The notes beneath the pieces were generated by a model. That model had not been told where the DNA came from, did not search any database, and saw only the letters and a program-made list of their open reading frames with translations. A stretch of 64,000 nucleotides of DNA, taken from Sulfurospirillum cavolei (GTDB taxonomy: Bacteria > Campylobacterota > Campylobacteria > Campylobacterales > Sulfurospirillaceae). Positions 25,349-33,926 of the stretch are shown here, piece after piece (the stretch's first letter is position 1; every line of letters starts with the position of its first letter). A program made the translations under genes and the position numbers. The stretch lies in assembly GCF_000813325.1 (NCBI RefSeq), contig NZ_BBQE01000001.1, one strand, 5' to 3'.

Positions 25349-26153
25349 CGCTTAAAGCCTCTTTTTCGTTACTTTTTTCTTGGAGGTAGTCGGAAAGTTG
25401 AAGCAAAGAAAACGTCACGAGAAAGATCAAAAGGCCGGGGAAAAAACTCAGCCACCACGCAATGTCGATAACGTCGCGCCCTTCGCTTAAAATAACGCCC
25501 CAACTGATTTGAGGCGGCATAATGCCGATTCCCAAAAAACTCAATCCGCTTTCGGAAAGTATCGCGCCGCTAACGCCGAAGGTAAAACTGATGAAAAAGA
25601 TAGGCGCAAGTAAAGGAGCAAAATATTTAAAAATAATTTTAAACGTTCCTACATGTGAGAGTTGTAAAATTTTGATAAACGGCGCATTGGAAATCGCAAA
25701 GCTCTCGCTTCGAATCATACGCGCCATTCCCATCCATCCCGTCACCGAGATAATCACAACAAGTATCCACACCGATGCGTTCATATAACTAATCAACGCC
25801 AAGAGTAAGAAAAAAGTCGGAAACGTTAAAAAAAGATCGATCACGATAATAACCAAACGATCGACGCCTTTTTGAAAAAAACCAGCGCTAATGCCGATCA
25901 TCAAGCCGATGACACTTGCAATAAAAGCACTCCCGAGTCCGATTAAAAGCGAAATTTGACCGCCGAGCATTAAACGGGCTAAAAGATCGCGCCCCAAGCG
26001 ATCGGTTCCCAAAAGATGATCACAATCGGGTGCTAGCAAAATGGCGTCGGGATGGAGATCGTAAGGCGAAACAGGATAGAAAAAAGGCGCACCGAAGCAT
26101 AAAAAGAAAATGAGCACCAATAAACAGGTGCTCGCGTAAGGAAAGCGTTTCAC
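25341..26153 (-). CDS. Orphan OppC/DppC-type ABC transporter permease
   Basis: Membrane permease of 270 residues from the peptide/nickel (Opp/Dpp) ABC family. LGTDRLGRDLLARLMLGGQISLLIG and the coupling-helix region ESGLSFLGIGIMPPQISWG are typical. Six hydrophobic helices are present. The GTG start shares its first base with the flgK stop codon. No second permease, binding protein or ATPase gene is adjacent, so partners must be encoded elsewhere. The substrate is unknown. Confidence 0.88.
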   Translation of the reverse strand: MKRFPYASTCLLVLIFFLCFGAPFFYPVSPYDLHPDAILLAPDCDHLLGTDRLGRDLLARLMLGGQISLLIGLGSAFIASVIGLMIGISAGFFQKGVDRLVIIVIDLFLTFPTFFLLLALISYMNASVWILVVIISVTGWMGMARMIRSESFAISNAPFIKILQLSHVGTFKIIFKYFAPLLAPIFFISFTFGVSGAILSESGLSFLGIGIMPPQISWGVILSEGRDVIDIAWWLSFFPGLLIFLVTFSLLQLSDYLQEKSNEKEALSDA

Positions 26154-27997
26154 TAGGATTTAATTCCTAAGAGCGTGTCTAACATTTGATCGATTGTCGT
26201 AATAATTTTAGCTGCCGCTGCGAACGATTTTTGGTATTGCATCAAATCGATCAGCTCTTCTTCCTTATTAACACCGCTAATCGACTGAAATTCGGAAGTA
26301 ATCGTCGCATTCAAAGCTTCGTTCGTATCGTATTGACTTTTTGCCGCGGAAGCATCCGTAGCAATTTTAGCCGTAAACGCACTGTATTGACCTTGAATCG
26401 TTCCCTGAGAAATCGAACCGTCTTTATGGTAAAAATTCAAAGAAGTATATTGCAGTTGAAGCATACTATTCGCGACACTATGGTTTCCGGCGATGGGAGC
26501 TCCGTATCCTTGTAGAGCGGAGGGATTTTCTTTGTATTCGGTCTTAACGTTAATATTTGAAGCGTTATTACCCGTTAAAAACTGACTCACGCCGATAATA
26601 CCCGGAAAATTACTACCGTTGTCTTTAATCGCAACCGTATAGCCGTTATTTAAAGAAGTGGGACTAATAGAAAAAGAGCCGTTGTCCATAAACTCTGCTT
26701 TAAAATAGTCGCTGACGTCATTAAGGGCGTTATTGTCGTGATTATCGTCCGTATCGCTGTTAAATTGCGTTAAGATACTTTGCGAAAACGTATCGTCGCT
26801 CATCGTCGTCATACCGTTAATGTTAAGCGTTTTTCGTGCAACCTCTTTTCCGTTGGTATCGTAAACGATGACGTCCATAGACCCGTCGTTCATATTGTTG
26901 TAAACGTTTTTAAGAGATTCGTTACCTTTGAGCGATAATGAAGGGCTATCCATACGTTTTTGAGCACTTTGGGCGTAAATATTGTTGGTTTCCGTAATAA
27001 ACGTTTGAGCGAAACTGTCAAGATCGTCTATATATCCTTGTAAAATACCGTCCTGCGGGTACCCGCCGTTGACGCTCTTATCGATGACGCGTCCTCTTAA
27101 ATCCAAGATAGCGCCGATTTTACCGCCGGATAATTGTTCCGTCAACCCGTACAAACGACCGTCTTGCATTTGTGAAGAAATAGAATAATAGCTGCTTTCG
27201 TTAGATGAGTTATCGATAACGATCGGATGAAATGTAGGTCCGTCTACAAAAGAAGCTCCCGATATATTAAGATAGTATTCTTTTCCCGTATCGGTCATAT
27301 TGGCGTCAACGGTCGTATCGCTGGTAATATTGCCTTTAAAAACGGAAATATTGACTAATTTAGATAACGTTAACTCCAATTTATCGCGTTGATCGCGTAA
27401 ATCGTTGGCAGAAGCCCCTTTTGTCGCTTCAACAATACCGATTTGTTTATTCAAATCCGCAATTTGGCTTCCGATGCTGTTCAGCTCATCGACGGCCGTT
27501 TTTAATTGCGTGTTCATCGAGTCTTGTAAACTTCTTAACGAATCCCTTGTCGATTGAATATTGGTCGTTAAGGTAACGCTTTTTTGAATTAAAGCAATTT
27601 TTTGAGAACCTTCGGTCGTGTTGGAAGCTAAATTACTCCACTCCGTAAAATAGTTCGTTAAATCTTGCGCCAATCCCGAATCGCTCAAATCGGGAAAATA
27701 TTTTGCCGTTTCTTGTAAGGTTTTAGTCGAAAACGTATCGTAAGAGAGATTCGAAGAAGCTTCACGTAGCTTTGAATAAACGAATTCATCATGAATACGA
27801 ACGATCGAAGTAACGGAAACACCGCTTCCTATACTCACGCCTTGCGTATAAAGAGGTGAACTTGCCGCAAACGAGACGCGCTGACGCGTGTACGAATCGT
27901 TGTCGGCATTGGAAATATTTTGACTGGTCGTCGCTATGGCGATTTGAGAAGCGTTAAGTGCCGTTTTTCCGGTATTGAGCGTGCTAAAAAGGCTCAT
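26153..27997 (-). CDS. flgK: Flagellar hook-associated protein 1 FlgK
   Basis: First junction protein between flagellar hook and filament, 614 residues. The N-terminus (FSTLNTGKTALNASQIAIATTSQNISNADNDSYTRQRV) and the C-terminus ending in LIDLMQYQKSFAAAAKIITTIDQMLDTLLGI form the conserved D0 coiled coils. The middle is variable. It follows flgN, whose product is its chaperone, by two bases. Expression is expected from the upstream flgI and flgM promoters. Confidence 0.95.
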   Translation of the reverse strand: MSLFSTLNTGKTALNASQIAIATTSQNISNADNDSYTRQRVSFAASSPLYTQGVSIGSGVSVTSIVRIHDEFVYSKLREASSNLSYDTFSTKTLQETAKYFPDLSDSGLAQDLTNYFTEWSNLASNTTEGSQKIALIQKSVTLTTNIQSTRDSLRSLQDSMNTQLKTAVDELNSIGSQIADLNKQIGIVEATKGASANDLRDQRDKLELTLSKLVNISVFKGNITSDTTVDANMTDTGKEYYLNISGASFVDGPTFHPIVIDNSSNESSYYSISSQMQDGRLYGLTEQLSGGKIGAILDLRGRVIDKSVNGGYPQDGILQGYIDDLDSFAQTFITETNNIYAQSAQKRMDSPSLSLKGNESLKNVYNNMNDGSMDVIVYDTNGKEVARKTLNINGMTTMSDDTFSQSILTQFNSDTDDNHDNNALNDVSDYFKAEFMDNGSFSISPTSLNNGYTVAIKDNGSNFPGIIGVSQFLTGNNASNINVKTEYKENPSALQGYGAPIAGNHSVANSMLQLQYTSLNFYHKDGSISQGTIQGQYSAFTAKIATDASAAKSQYDTNEALNATITSEFQSISGVNKEEELIDLMQYQKSFAAAAKIITTIDQMLDTLLGIKS

Positions 27998-27999
27998 CT

Positions 28000-28428
28000 T
28001 TAAGCCCTTACTTTCAGTAATGAAGCCGGCTTATGATTGGAAGCAGTATACCCGTCCATTTCTCGAGGGAAGATACTATCCAACAGAACGTTATAAAACT
28101 GGCTGACGGTTACGACGTATCGGGCATACTGTTTATTGCACGTTTTGAGCTCGGAAAGTTTGGTTTTCATATAGGCTAACAGTTGTTTTTGCTCTGGTTC
28201 AAGAAGCTCTTCAAGCGATTTTTGTCCGCTTTCTTTGAGCATTTTCATTAACTCATTATCTAGCAGTGATTTTTTATGTTCGAAAGAGCGGAGTAAATCT
28301 TCTTTAATTTTAGCGCGCTCGAAAACGTTGACATGTTTGGCAACCTTGATATCCGCAATATCTTTTTCCGTTTGTTCAATCAGGTTTTCAATATCTTTGA
28401 TCGCATTTTGTAGATAATGAGTTAACAT
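28000..28428 (-). CDS. flgN: FlgN-type flagellar export chaperone
   Basis: A 142-residue helical protein with long coiled-coil regions (AIKDIENLIEQTEKDIADIK; KIKEDLLRSFEHKKSLLDNELM). Its place between flgM and flgK and its size fit FlgN, the chaperone for hook-associated proteins FlgK and FlgL. Sequence conservation of FlgN is low, so the call rests largely on context. AAGGA lies seven bases before the ATG. Confidence 0.8.
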   Translation of the reverse strand: MLTHYLQNAIKDIENLIEQTEKDIADIKVAKHVNVFERAKIKEDLLRSFEHKKSLLDNELMKMLKESGQKSLEELLEPEQKQLLAYMKTKLSELKTCNKQYARYVVTVSQFYNVLLDSIFPREMDGYTASNHKPASLLKVRA

Positions 28429-28455
28429 TTTTTTATCCTTTTGAATAGAAAGGAC

Positions 28456-28656
28456 TTAGAGCAACTCTTCCGTGATCGCTTTTGCCGTTTTTTTCAGATC
28501 GACTTTATAGGTTCCGTCTTCGATCTCGGCTTTTAGCGTAGAGAGCTTGTCTATGCCTTCGCTTTTTTCGGTTTTCCCGGCACTCTTTACGGTGTCGTCT
28601 TTGAATGCACTGCCTTGTACGTACGCCGCGTTGGACGTTTGAACGGTTGAAATCAT
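28456..28656 (-). CDS. flgM: Anti-sigma-28 factor FlgM
   Basis: A 66-residue inhibitor of the flagellar sigma factor FliA, exported once the hook is complete. The C-terminal half (EGIDKLSTLKAEIEDGTYKVDLKKTAKAITEELL) fits the FlgM sigma-binding helices. It has its own FliA-type promoter overlapping the end of flgJ, giving the usual feedback loop. flgN and flgK follow. Confidence 0.88.
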   Translation of the reverse strand: MISTVQTSNAAYVQGSAFKDDTVKSAGKTEKSEGIDKLSTLKAEIEDGTYKVDLKKTAKAITEELL

Positions 28657-28693
28657 TTGAGACCCTTTATAGTTTAACGTTTGTGTTAACCCT

Positions 28694-28719
28694 ATATCGT
28701 CTAAAACAATAAAACTTTA
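28694..28719 (-). promoter_or_regulatory. Probable sigma-28 promoter for flgM-flgN-flgK
   Basis: Read on the minus strand: TAAAGTTT, a ten-base spacer, GACGATAT. The minus-35 is a perfect match to the FliA consensus. It overlaps the stop codon of flgJ and lies 37 bases before flgM. Confidence 0.75.
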
Positions 28720-29043
28720 ACGCCCTTCTTTCAAATAATTAAAAAGCATCTGACTAATTCCGAGTCCGCCGCTGAGTGCCGAACTCATCGTATCGTTATA
28801 CATCGATCGATAAATTTTATCTCCGGCATCTTTGGGGAAAAGTGGATCTTGTTCCTCCGTGTCCGTAGCGATGTCTAAAATTTGCTTAAGGAAAAAAGCT
28901 TCAAATTTATCGGTTTGTTCTTTCAGCAAAGCATCGCTTTGAGACGTATGGCTTGTCGCCGAATCCGTTTTAATATTCGTCGTCGGTAAAGATGCGTAAT
29001 TTGCATTCATCAATGCAAGCGAAGTATCGTTGCTGCTCATCAT
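28717..29043 (-). CDS. flgJ: FlgJ-like rod-binding protein (no muramidase domain)
   Basis: A 108-residue protein with only the N-terminal rod-binding domain of FlgJ: DALLKEQTDKFEAFFLKQILDIA followed by DPLFPKDAGDKIYRSMYND. The C-terminal peptidoglycan hydrolase found in enterobacterial FlgJ is absent, which is normal in this phylum. It helps assemble the flagellar rod in the periplasm. It overlaps flgI by four bases. Confidence 0.88.
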   Translation of the reverse strand: MMSSNDTSLALMNANYASLPTTNIKTDSATSHTSQSDALLKEQTDKFEAFFLKQILDIATDTEEQDPLFPKDAGDKIYRSMYNDTMSSALSGGLGISQMLFNYLKEGR

Positions 29044-30092
29044 ATGACCACCAGTTGTGCCGTAATGGCACCGGAGCGTTTGATATTTTCAAAAATCGAG
29101 ATAATATCTTTGGGTTTCGCACCCAATTTATTGAGTGCTCGCGCCACGTTGGCAACGGTCATGCTCTCTTCTTGCATTTTAATGCGGTTTTCGCTTGCGG
29201 CTATTTGAACATTACCGCCGATATCAACGTTTTTATCGCTTGGTACGTTATCGTTTGCTTCGATTTTGATCGTAATATCGCCGTGGGTAATGACGACGGG
29301 ATCGACTTTAATATTAACGCCCGAAACGATTGTACCCGTACGCTCGTCGATAATAATTTTATCTTCGCGTTCGTATTTAACTTGCGTATCCAGCGTTTTG
29401 GCCAAAAACTCGACAGACGTATAATTCGCGGGCTTCATCAAACGAATCGTTCGAGAATCGGTTGCTACGGCTATTTTTTTACCGAAGGCACGATTGAGTT
29501 CGTTTTGAACGGATACCGCCGTATTAAAATTTGCTTCTTTTAACGAAAGGTTGATAAATTCTTGTTCGTGTAAGTCAAATTCGATTTCGCGCTCCACGAG
29601 AGCTCCGCCGAAAATATTTGCCGATGCCGGATGATTGACCTGTCCTTTTTCTTTGCCGTTCATACCGCCGATCGTAAGCGAACCTTGCGCAAGAGAGTAG
29701 ATTTTACCGTCGACGCCTTTAAGAGGCGTTAGCAAGAGATTGCCGCCTTGCAAAGATTTGGCATCGCCGATAGACGAAACCGAGACATCGATTTTATCGC
29801 CTTGACGCGCAAAAGCGGGCAATTTTGCGGTAACCACAACGGCAGCGATGTTTTTAGATTTAATATCCGCCGGATCGATTTTAACGTTCACGGTCTGTAA
29901 AAGATTCGACAAAGAGCGAAGCGTAAATTCCGAAGAAGAACCGTCCCCCGTTCCGTTTAATCCCACGACCAAACCGTAACCGATCAGTTGGTTTTCGCGC
30001 ACGCCAATGACGTTGGCGACATCTCCGAGCCTTTCAGCGAAAAGCGACGATACGATGGAAACAATTACCAATGAGATGTTGATAATTTTCAT
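29040..30092 (-). CDS. flgI: Flagellar P-ring protein FlgI
   Basis: Forms the periplasmic P ring around the rod, 350 residues. A signal peptide (MKIINISLVIVSIVSSLFA) is followed by RLGDVANVIGVRENQLIGYGLVVGL, NGTGDGSS and LTPLKGVDGKIYSLAQGSL, all typical. It leads the flgI-flgJ-flgM-flgN-flgK cluster and has a near-perfect sigma-54 promoter upstream. Confidence 0.96.
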   Translation of the reverse strand: MKIINISLVIVSIVSSLFAERLGDVANVIGVRENQLIGYGLVVGLNGTGDGSSSEFTLRSLSNLLQTVNVKIDPADIKSKNIAAVVVTAKLPAFARQGDKIDVSVSSIGDAKSLQGGNLLLTPLKGVDGKIYSLAQGSLTIGGMNGKEKGQVNHPASANIFGGALVEREIEFDLHEQEFINLSLKEANFNTAVSVQNELNRAFGKKIAVATDSRTIRLMKPANYTSVEFLAKTLDTQVKYEREDKIIIDERTGTIVSGVNIKVDPVVITHGDITIKIEANDNVPSDKNVDIGGNVQIAASENRIKMQEESMTVANVARALNKLGAKPKDIISIFENIKRSGAITAQLVVI

Positions 30093-30129
30093 TTATTCCC
30101 TTTACATGTAGCATTCTTGCTAAGTGTAA

Positions 30130-30145
30130 AGCAATTCGCGTTCCA
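30130..30145 (-). promoter_or_regulatory. Sigma-54 (RpoN) promoter for flgI-flgJ
   Basis: On the minus strand TGGAACGCGAATTGCT matches the RpoN consensus TGGCACG-N4-TTGCW at all but one fixed position, with the GG and GC dinucleotides correctly spaced. It is the form typical of Campylobacter middle flagellar genes. The predicted start gives a leader of about 27 bases with an AAGGGA ribosome-binding site. Confidence 0.85.
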
Positions 30146-30150
30146 AAGAT

Positions 30151-30726
30151 TTATCGGTAATACGAGAGGGAACTTTTTCCGAATTTTTTTGTTTTTTGCA
30201 GGGTATATGAGCCGATCGTTTCAGGTAAGACTTCCGCACTCATATGTTCTACGATCGCGGCTATCGTTTTGTCTTGCGGTAACGAAGCGATTAAGCAAAG
30301 CGTATTTTGATACACCTCTTCCATCCCTTCACGAATTGAAAACGGAGGATCGAAATAAAAATAGGTCGGCGTGCGTAACGTAGAAAAGAGTGTGGGTAAG
30401 AGCGTAAAACTATCTCCGCACAGAACTGTCGTATGCGTCTCGTCGATCGCTTTACAATTACGCTTTAAAATGCGGGCGGCATCGTGGTCTTTTTCGATAA
30501 AGTAAGCATGATCGGCACCTCGGCTGAGTGCTTCAAGCCCGATAGAACCGCTTCCTCCGAAAACTTCGACAAACGCATTGTCAATTAATTCGTATTGTAA
30601 GGTATCGAATAAGGAACCTTTTAAAATCGCTTTCGTACTGCGCGTGCTTTCCAAAGAAGGCAATTCAAGCTTTTTCCCTTTATATTTTCCCGCACTAATT
30701 GTCGTATATAAAGGTTTAGTTACCAT
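30151..30726 (-). CDS. rsmD: 16S rRNA (guanine966-N2)-methyltransferase
   Basis: Methylates G966 of 16S rRNA. The 191-residue length and the motifs ISAGKYKGKKLELP, TKAILKGSLFDTL, VEVFGGSGSIGLEALSRGA and the NPPY-type FYFDPPF identify it. Its start overlaps the preceding gene by 11 bases, and GGAG lies five bases before the ATG. The flgI sigma-54 promoter lies immediately after its stop codon. Confidence 0.92.
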   Translation of the reverse strand: MVTKPLYTTISAGKYKGKKLELPSLESTRSTKAILKGSLFDTLQYELIDNAFVEVFGGSGSIGLEALSRGADHAYFIEKDHDAARILKRNCKAIDETHTTVLCGDSFTLLPTLFSTLRTPTYFYFDPPFSIREGMEEVYQNTLCLIASLPQDKTIAAIVEHMSAEVLPETIGSYTLQKTKKFGKSSLSYYR

Positions 30727-31081
30727 AATAACTCCGAATCGTCTGAATCAAATCTGCTCTAAATTGATCGGTCAAAGCCGTAATCTTTTCTTCAAGAGCA
30801 TAGGTACTTTTAGGCAAGTCGCCCATCAGACCGTCCATACTGTTTTGCACCATTAAAAGATGTTGGAAAAATTTATCAAGCTCTAATAAAAGCGTCGATT
30901 TTGAAAACGGTATATTTAAATTTCCATCGGAGGGGGCAATATAAAAAACCGGTTTATCAAGTTCGATTTTTTTGTCGCTAATGACGAAATCACATTGTTT
31001 ATACGCAACAATCGCATCGCCCAAAAACGACTTAAGCGCACGGCTCAATAAAAGAGATTGACATACGACGGCAATCTTCAT
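30716..31081 (-). CDS. Conserved protein of unknown function, receiver-like start
   Basis: A 121-residue protein I do not recognise. The start MKIAVVCQSLLLSRALKSFL has the strand-helix pattern of a response-regulator receiver domain, but the usual acidic and lysine phosphorylation residues are not visible. The second half is helical (LLLELDKFFQHLLMVQNSMDGL). It overlaps rsmD and is divergent from flaG. Function is unknown. Confidence 0.65.
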   Translation of the reverse strand: MKIAVVCQSLLLSRALKSFLGDAIVAYKQCDFVISDKKIELDKPVFYIAPSDGNLNIPFSKSTLLLELDKFFQHLLMVQNSMDGLMGDLPKSTYALEEKITALTDQFRADLIQTIRSYYGN

Positions 31082-31136
31082 CGGCTTCCTTTAAGATACA
31101 ATATCGCGAAATATAACACACAATCTCTTAAAGAGT

Positions 31137-31163
31137 TAAACAAAAAAAAAGATGTGTCGATTT
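31137..31163 (+). promoter_or_regulatory. Probable sigma-28 promoter for flaG-fliD-fliS
   Basis: TAAACAAA, an 11-base spacer and GTCGATTT; the minus-10 is the same as that before the unknown gene at 5746. It lies about 45 bases before flaG. The minus-35 matches only in its first half. Confidence 0.65.
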
Positions 31164-31207
31164 AGGTCAATAGGAAATAAACAACTTACGGAGTAAGGAG
31201 AGCTATC

Positions 31208-31576
31208 ATGGATATTTTTAGCGCGACCAGCAAACATGTTGAAGCTACTACTACGCCCAAATCGGCAAATGTTATGCCGACTAAGCAAGTAGAACACTAT
31301 AGTGAAACAACCGACGCCAATCCAGACAATCAAAAAGATCAAACGAAAGACGTCAAAGCCTCCCTTGAAAAAACGGTCAAAGAGTTGAACGAGCAAATGG
31401 ACATGCTTGACACCAACCTTAAGTTCGGTTTTAACGATAAAATCGACATTATGTACGTCAACGTCATGGAAAAAAGTACGGGTAAACTTATTCGTAAATT
31501 TCCGACGGAAGAAGCCATGAATCTGTCGGCAAAAATGAAAGAAATCGTAGGAATGATTTTTGATAAAAAAGGATAG
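31208..31576 (+). CDS. flaG: Flagellar protein FlaG
   Basis: A 122-residue FlaG protein, which affects flagellar filament length. The C-terminal domain (LNEQMDMLDTNLKFGFNDK, then DIMYVNVMEKSTGKLIRKFP) is characteristic. The N-terminus is low-complexity and polar. It is first in a tight operon with fliD (three-base gap), fliS and a fliT-like gene. GTAAGGAGAG precedes the ATG as ribosome-binding site. Confidence 0.92.
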   Translation: MDIFSATSKHVEATTTPKSANVMPTKQVEHYSETTDANPDNQKDQTKDVKASLEKTVKELNEQMDMLDTNLKFGFNDKIDIMYVNVMEKSTGKLIRKFPTEEAMNLSAKMKEIVGMIFDKKG

Positions 31577-31579
31577 AAG

Positions 31580-33268
31580 ATGGCAACTTCAAGCTTAAGC
31601 TCACTCGGGCTCGGAAGCGACGGTGCTCTTAGTTACGATACGATCGATAAATTACGTACCGTCGATGAAAAAGCGCAATTGGATCCTATTGATAAAAAAA
31701 TCACGACCAATACGACCAAACAAAATGACTTAACGTCCTTAACCTCTTTGGTAACGACGTTAAAAACATCTACCAACTCGCTTGCCAGTGAAATGACGTA
31801 TCTTAAAAGAACTACAACCGTTTCGAACAGTGCCGTTTCAATTACAGCGCAATCGGGTACGGACGTTCAAGATTTTTCGTTACATGTCACGACCCTAGCC
31901 AAGCAAGACGTTTATCAGTCCAAGACATACACATCTCAAACCGCTACGTTTGCTTCGGCCGACGATACGTTAACGCTCAAAATTAACGGTAAAAGTTACG
32001 ATTTCAACGTAACCGCGACGACAACATTATCTGAACTTAAAGATATGATTAACGATAAAGCGGGAGACAAGGTAACGGCTTCTATTTTGAATGTCGGAGG
32101 CACAGAACCGTATCGTTTAGTTATCAAGTCGGATACGACGGGAAAAGATAATGCCATAACACTTTCCTCAACGGGTACGACCAATGCGGATTTAGGCTTT
32201 AGCACGGCAGCCAACCATTTGCAAGAAGCAACGGATGCTTCTTTCACGTATAACGGAGTGGCAATTTCACGCGCGACCAACACGTTTGACGATCTGATTA
32301 AAGGCGTTAGCGTTACGCTAAACGAGACGCAAGAAACGGGCAAAAATACAACCGTATCGATTACGCAAGATTCCAGCGAACTGAAAAAAACCGTTGAATC
32401 CCTCGTCTCTTCGTATAATAGTTTAATGTCGCAACTCACGGAACTGACAAAATACGATATCGATACGAAAACCGCCGGAACATTCCAAGGTGTTAGCCAA
32501 ATTACGGCATTAAGCCGAGAAGTACGCAAACAAGTCTTAAGCGTCGATTCTGAAGGTAGAAGCTTGGCAGACTACGGACTCGAATTAAATACCGACGGAC
32601 AGCTTGAATTTGACTCATCGGTATTTGATAAAAAATTGAAAGAAGACCCTGCCGAACTTCAAGAGTATTTTAGAGGTTCAACCACGTACAAAACGACGCA
32701 ATACATCGGAACTCCCGTTGCTTCCGATGCTCTGAATATCGCTACGGACGAATTTAAAATCAACGGAACTTCCGTCACGTTTTCCACATCCGCAGGTGCC
32801 ACGGCGGCCGAAAATCTTACGGCCTTACAAACGGCGATTAATAAAGCAGGCATTTCGGGAATCGAAGCGACATTGGGTAGCAATAATAATATCTACCTCA
32901 AAAGCACGATTCAAGGTTTGGACATCGAAATTACGGGCGATAAAACTAAGCTGGCATCTTTAGGATTACAACCGACGACGGCTTATGCGCAAAGCGAAAC
33001 CAAGGAAGGTGTTTTTACCTCGTTTAATACGCTCTTAAACTCTTATACCAATAGTAAAGACGGTATTTTGTCGCTTTATAAAACAAGTTTAACGACGGAG
33101 AAAAAATCGCTGACTACCGAACGTGAAAAAACCGTCACGAATTTGGATAAGAAATACGACTTGATGGCAAAACGTTTTGCCGAGTACGATAGGATTATCA
33201 ATCAACTTCAAACAAGTTTTGACTCTTTATCGCTAATGATCAAACAATCTTACACGTCACAAAATTAA
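31580..33268 (+). CDS. fliD: Flagellar filament cap protein FliD (HAP2)
   Basis: Caps the filament tip and folds exported flagellin, 562 residues. N-terminal D0 (LSSLGLGSDGALSYDTIDKLR) and C-terminal coiled coil (REKTVTNLDKKYDLMAKRFAEYDRIINQL) bracket Thr- and Ser-rich surface domains. ISRATNTFDDLIKGVSVTL is a typical FliD segment. It sits between flaG and its chaperone gene fliS. Confidence 0.95.
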   Translation: MATSSLSSLGLGSDGALSYDTIDKLRTVDEKAQLDPIDKKITTNTTKQNDLTSLTSLVTTLKTSTNSLASEMTYLKRTTTVSNSAVSITAQSGTDVQDFSLHVTTLAKQDVYQSKTYTSQTATFASADDTLTLKINGKSYDFNVTATTTLSELKDMINDKAGDKVTASILNVGGTEPYRLVIKSDTTGKDNAITLSSTGTTNADLGFSTAANHLQEATDASFTYNGVAISRATNTFDDLIKGVSVTLNETQETGKNTTVSITQDSSELKKTVESLVSSYNSLMSQLTELTKYDIDTKTAGTFQGVSQITALSREVRKQVLSVDSEGRSLADYGLELNTDGQLEFDSSVFDKKLKEDPAELQEYFRGSTTYKTTQYIGTPVASDALNIATDEFKINGTSVTFSTSAGATAAENLTALQTAINKAGISGIEATLGSNNNIYLKSTIQGLDIEITGDKTKLASLGLQPTTAYAQSETKEGVFTSFNTLLNSYTNSKDGILSLYKTSLTTEKKSLTTEREKTVTNLDKKYDLMAKRFAEYDRIINQLQTSFDSLSLMIKQSYTSQN

Positions 33269-33287
33269 TTTATTTAAGGAAAATAGA

Positions 33288-33665
33288 ATGTACTCCAATC
33301 TAGCATACTCAACTTACTCACAAAATAACGTCTCGATAGAATCACCTGAAAAGTTGATAAAAATGCTATACGAAGGTATTTTACGCTTTGCTTCTCAAGC
33401 AAAAAGAGCCATAGAAGACGGAAATATCGAGAAACGAACCTATTGGATTAACCGTACTTCCGCTATCTTCGCAGAGTTAATTCATTCACTTAATTACGAT
33501 AACGGTCGAGTTGCGTACTATCTACAAGGTCTTTATACGTATCAGTTAAAATTGCTTTCGGAAGCCAATTTAAATAACGATACCGAAAAATTAGATCAAG
33601 TCATGAATGTAGCACGCGGCCTTTTAGATGCGTGGAAAGACGAAACTGAAAATGTCATGGAATAA
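33288..33665 (+). CDS. fliS: Flagellin export chaperone FliS
   Basis: Binds the C-terminus of flagellin before export. The 125-residue length, the conserved start AYSTYSQNNVSIESPEKLIKMLYEG and LNYDNGRVAYYLQGLYTYQLKLL are diagnostic. Fourteen bases of its 3' end overlap the next, FliT-like gene. Confidence 0.95.
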   Translation: MYSNLAYSTYSQNNVSIESPEKLIKMLYEGILRFASQAKRAIEDGNIEKRTYWINRTSAIFAELIHSLNYDNGRVAYYLQGLYTYQLKLLSEANLNNDTEKLDQVMNVARGLLDAWKDETENVME

Positions 33666-33909
33666 CGATTTTACGGTAGCCTTGGTTTCAAAAAACGATC
33701 ATGAGATAGAACGATTGCTCGCGCGAATGCCGCAATTTACTACTCGTGAAGAGATGCAGTGTGCACAAGCGTTGATTCAAGAAGCCTTAACGTATATGCA
33801 AGATGAACGTCGTGGCATACAAGAGGCGATGCAAAAACTTAAAAAAACACGCGATTTCATCGCTTCTTCAGAAATATTATCATCCTACGAAAAAGAGTAC
33901 AGAGGGTAA
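33652..33909 (+). CDS. Small FliT-like protein
   Basis: An 85-residue helical protein. Its place after fliS matches fliT, the chaperone of FliD, and its length and repeated helices (LIQEALTYMQDERRGIQEAMQKLKK) are compatible, but sequence similarity to FliT is weak. The ATG at 33652, inside the end of fliS, gives a 14-base overlap; an upstream start would add eight unrelated residues. The stop codon lies within a terminator hairpin. Confidence 0.65.
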   Translation: MSWNNDFTVALVSKNDHEIERLLARMPQFTTREEMQCAQALIQEALTYMQDERRGIQEAMQKLKKTRDFIASSEILSSYEKEYRG

Positions 33910-33926
33910 AACTACCCTCCTTCTTT
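33902..33926 (+). terminator. Rho-independent terminator after the flaG-fliT operon
   Basis: GAGGGTA pairs with TACCCTC across a four-base loop, followed by a T-rich tract (TTCTTTTT). The stem overlaps the stop codon. Confidence 0.85.
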
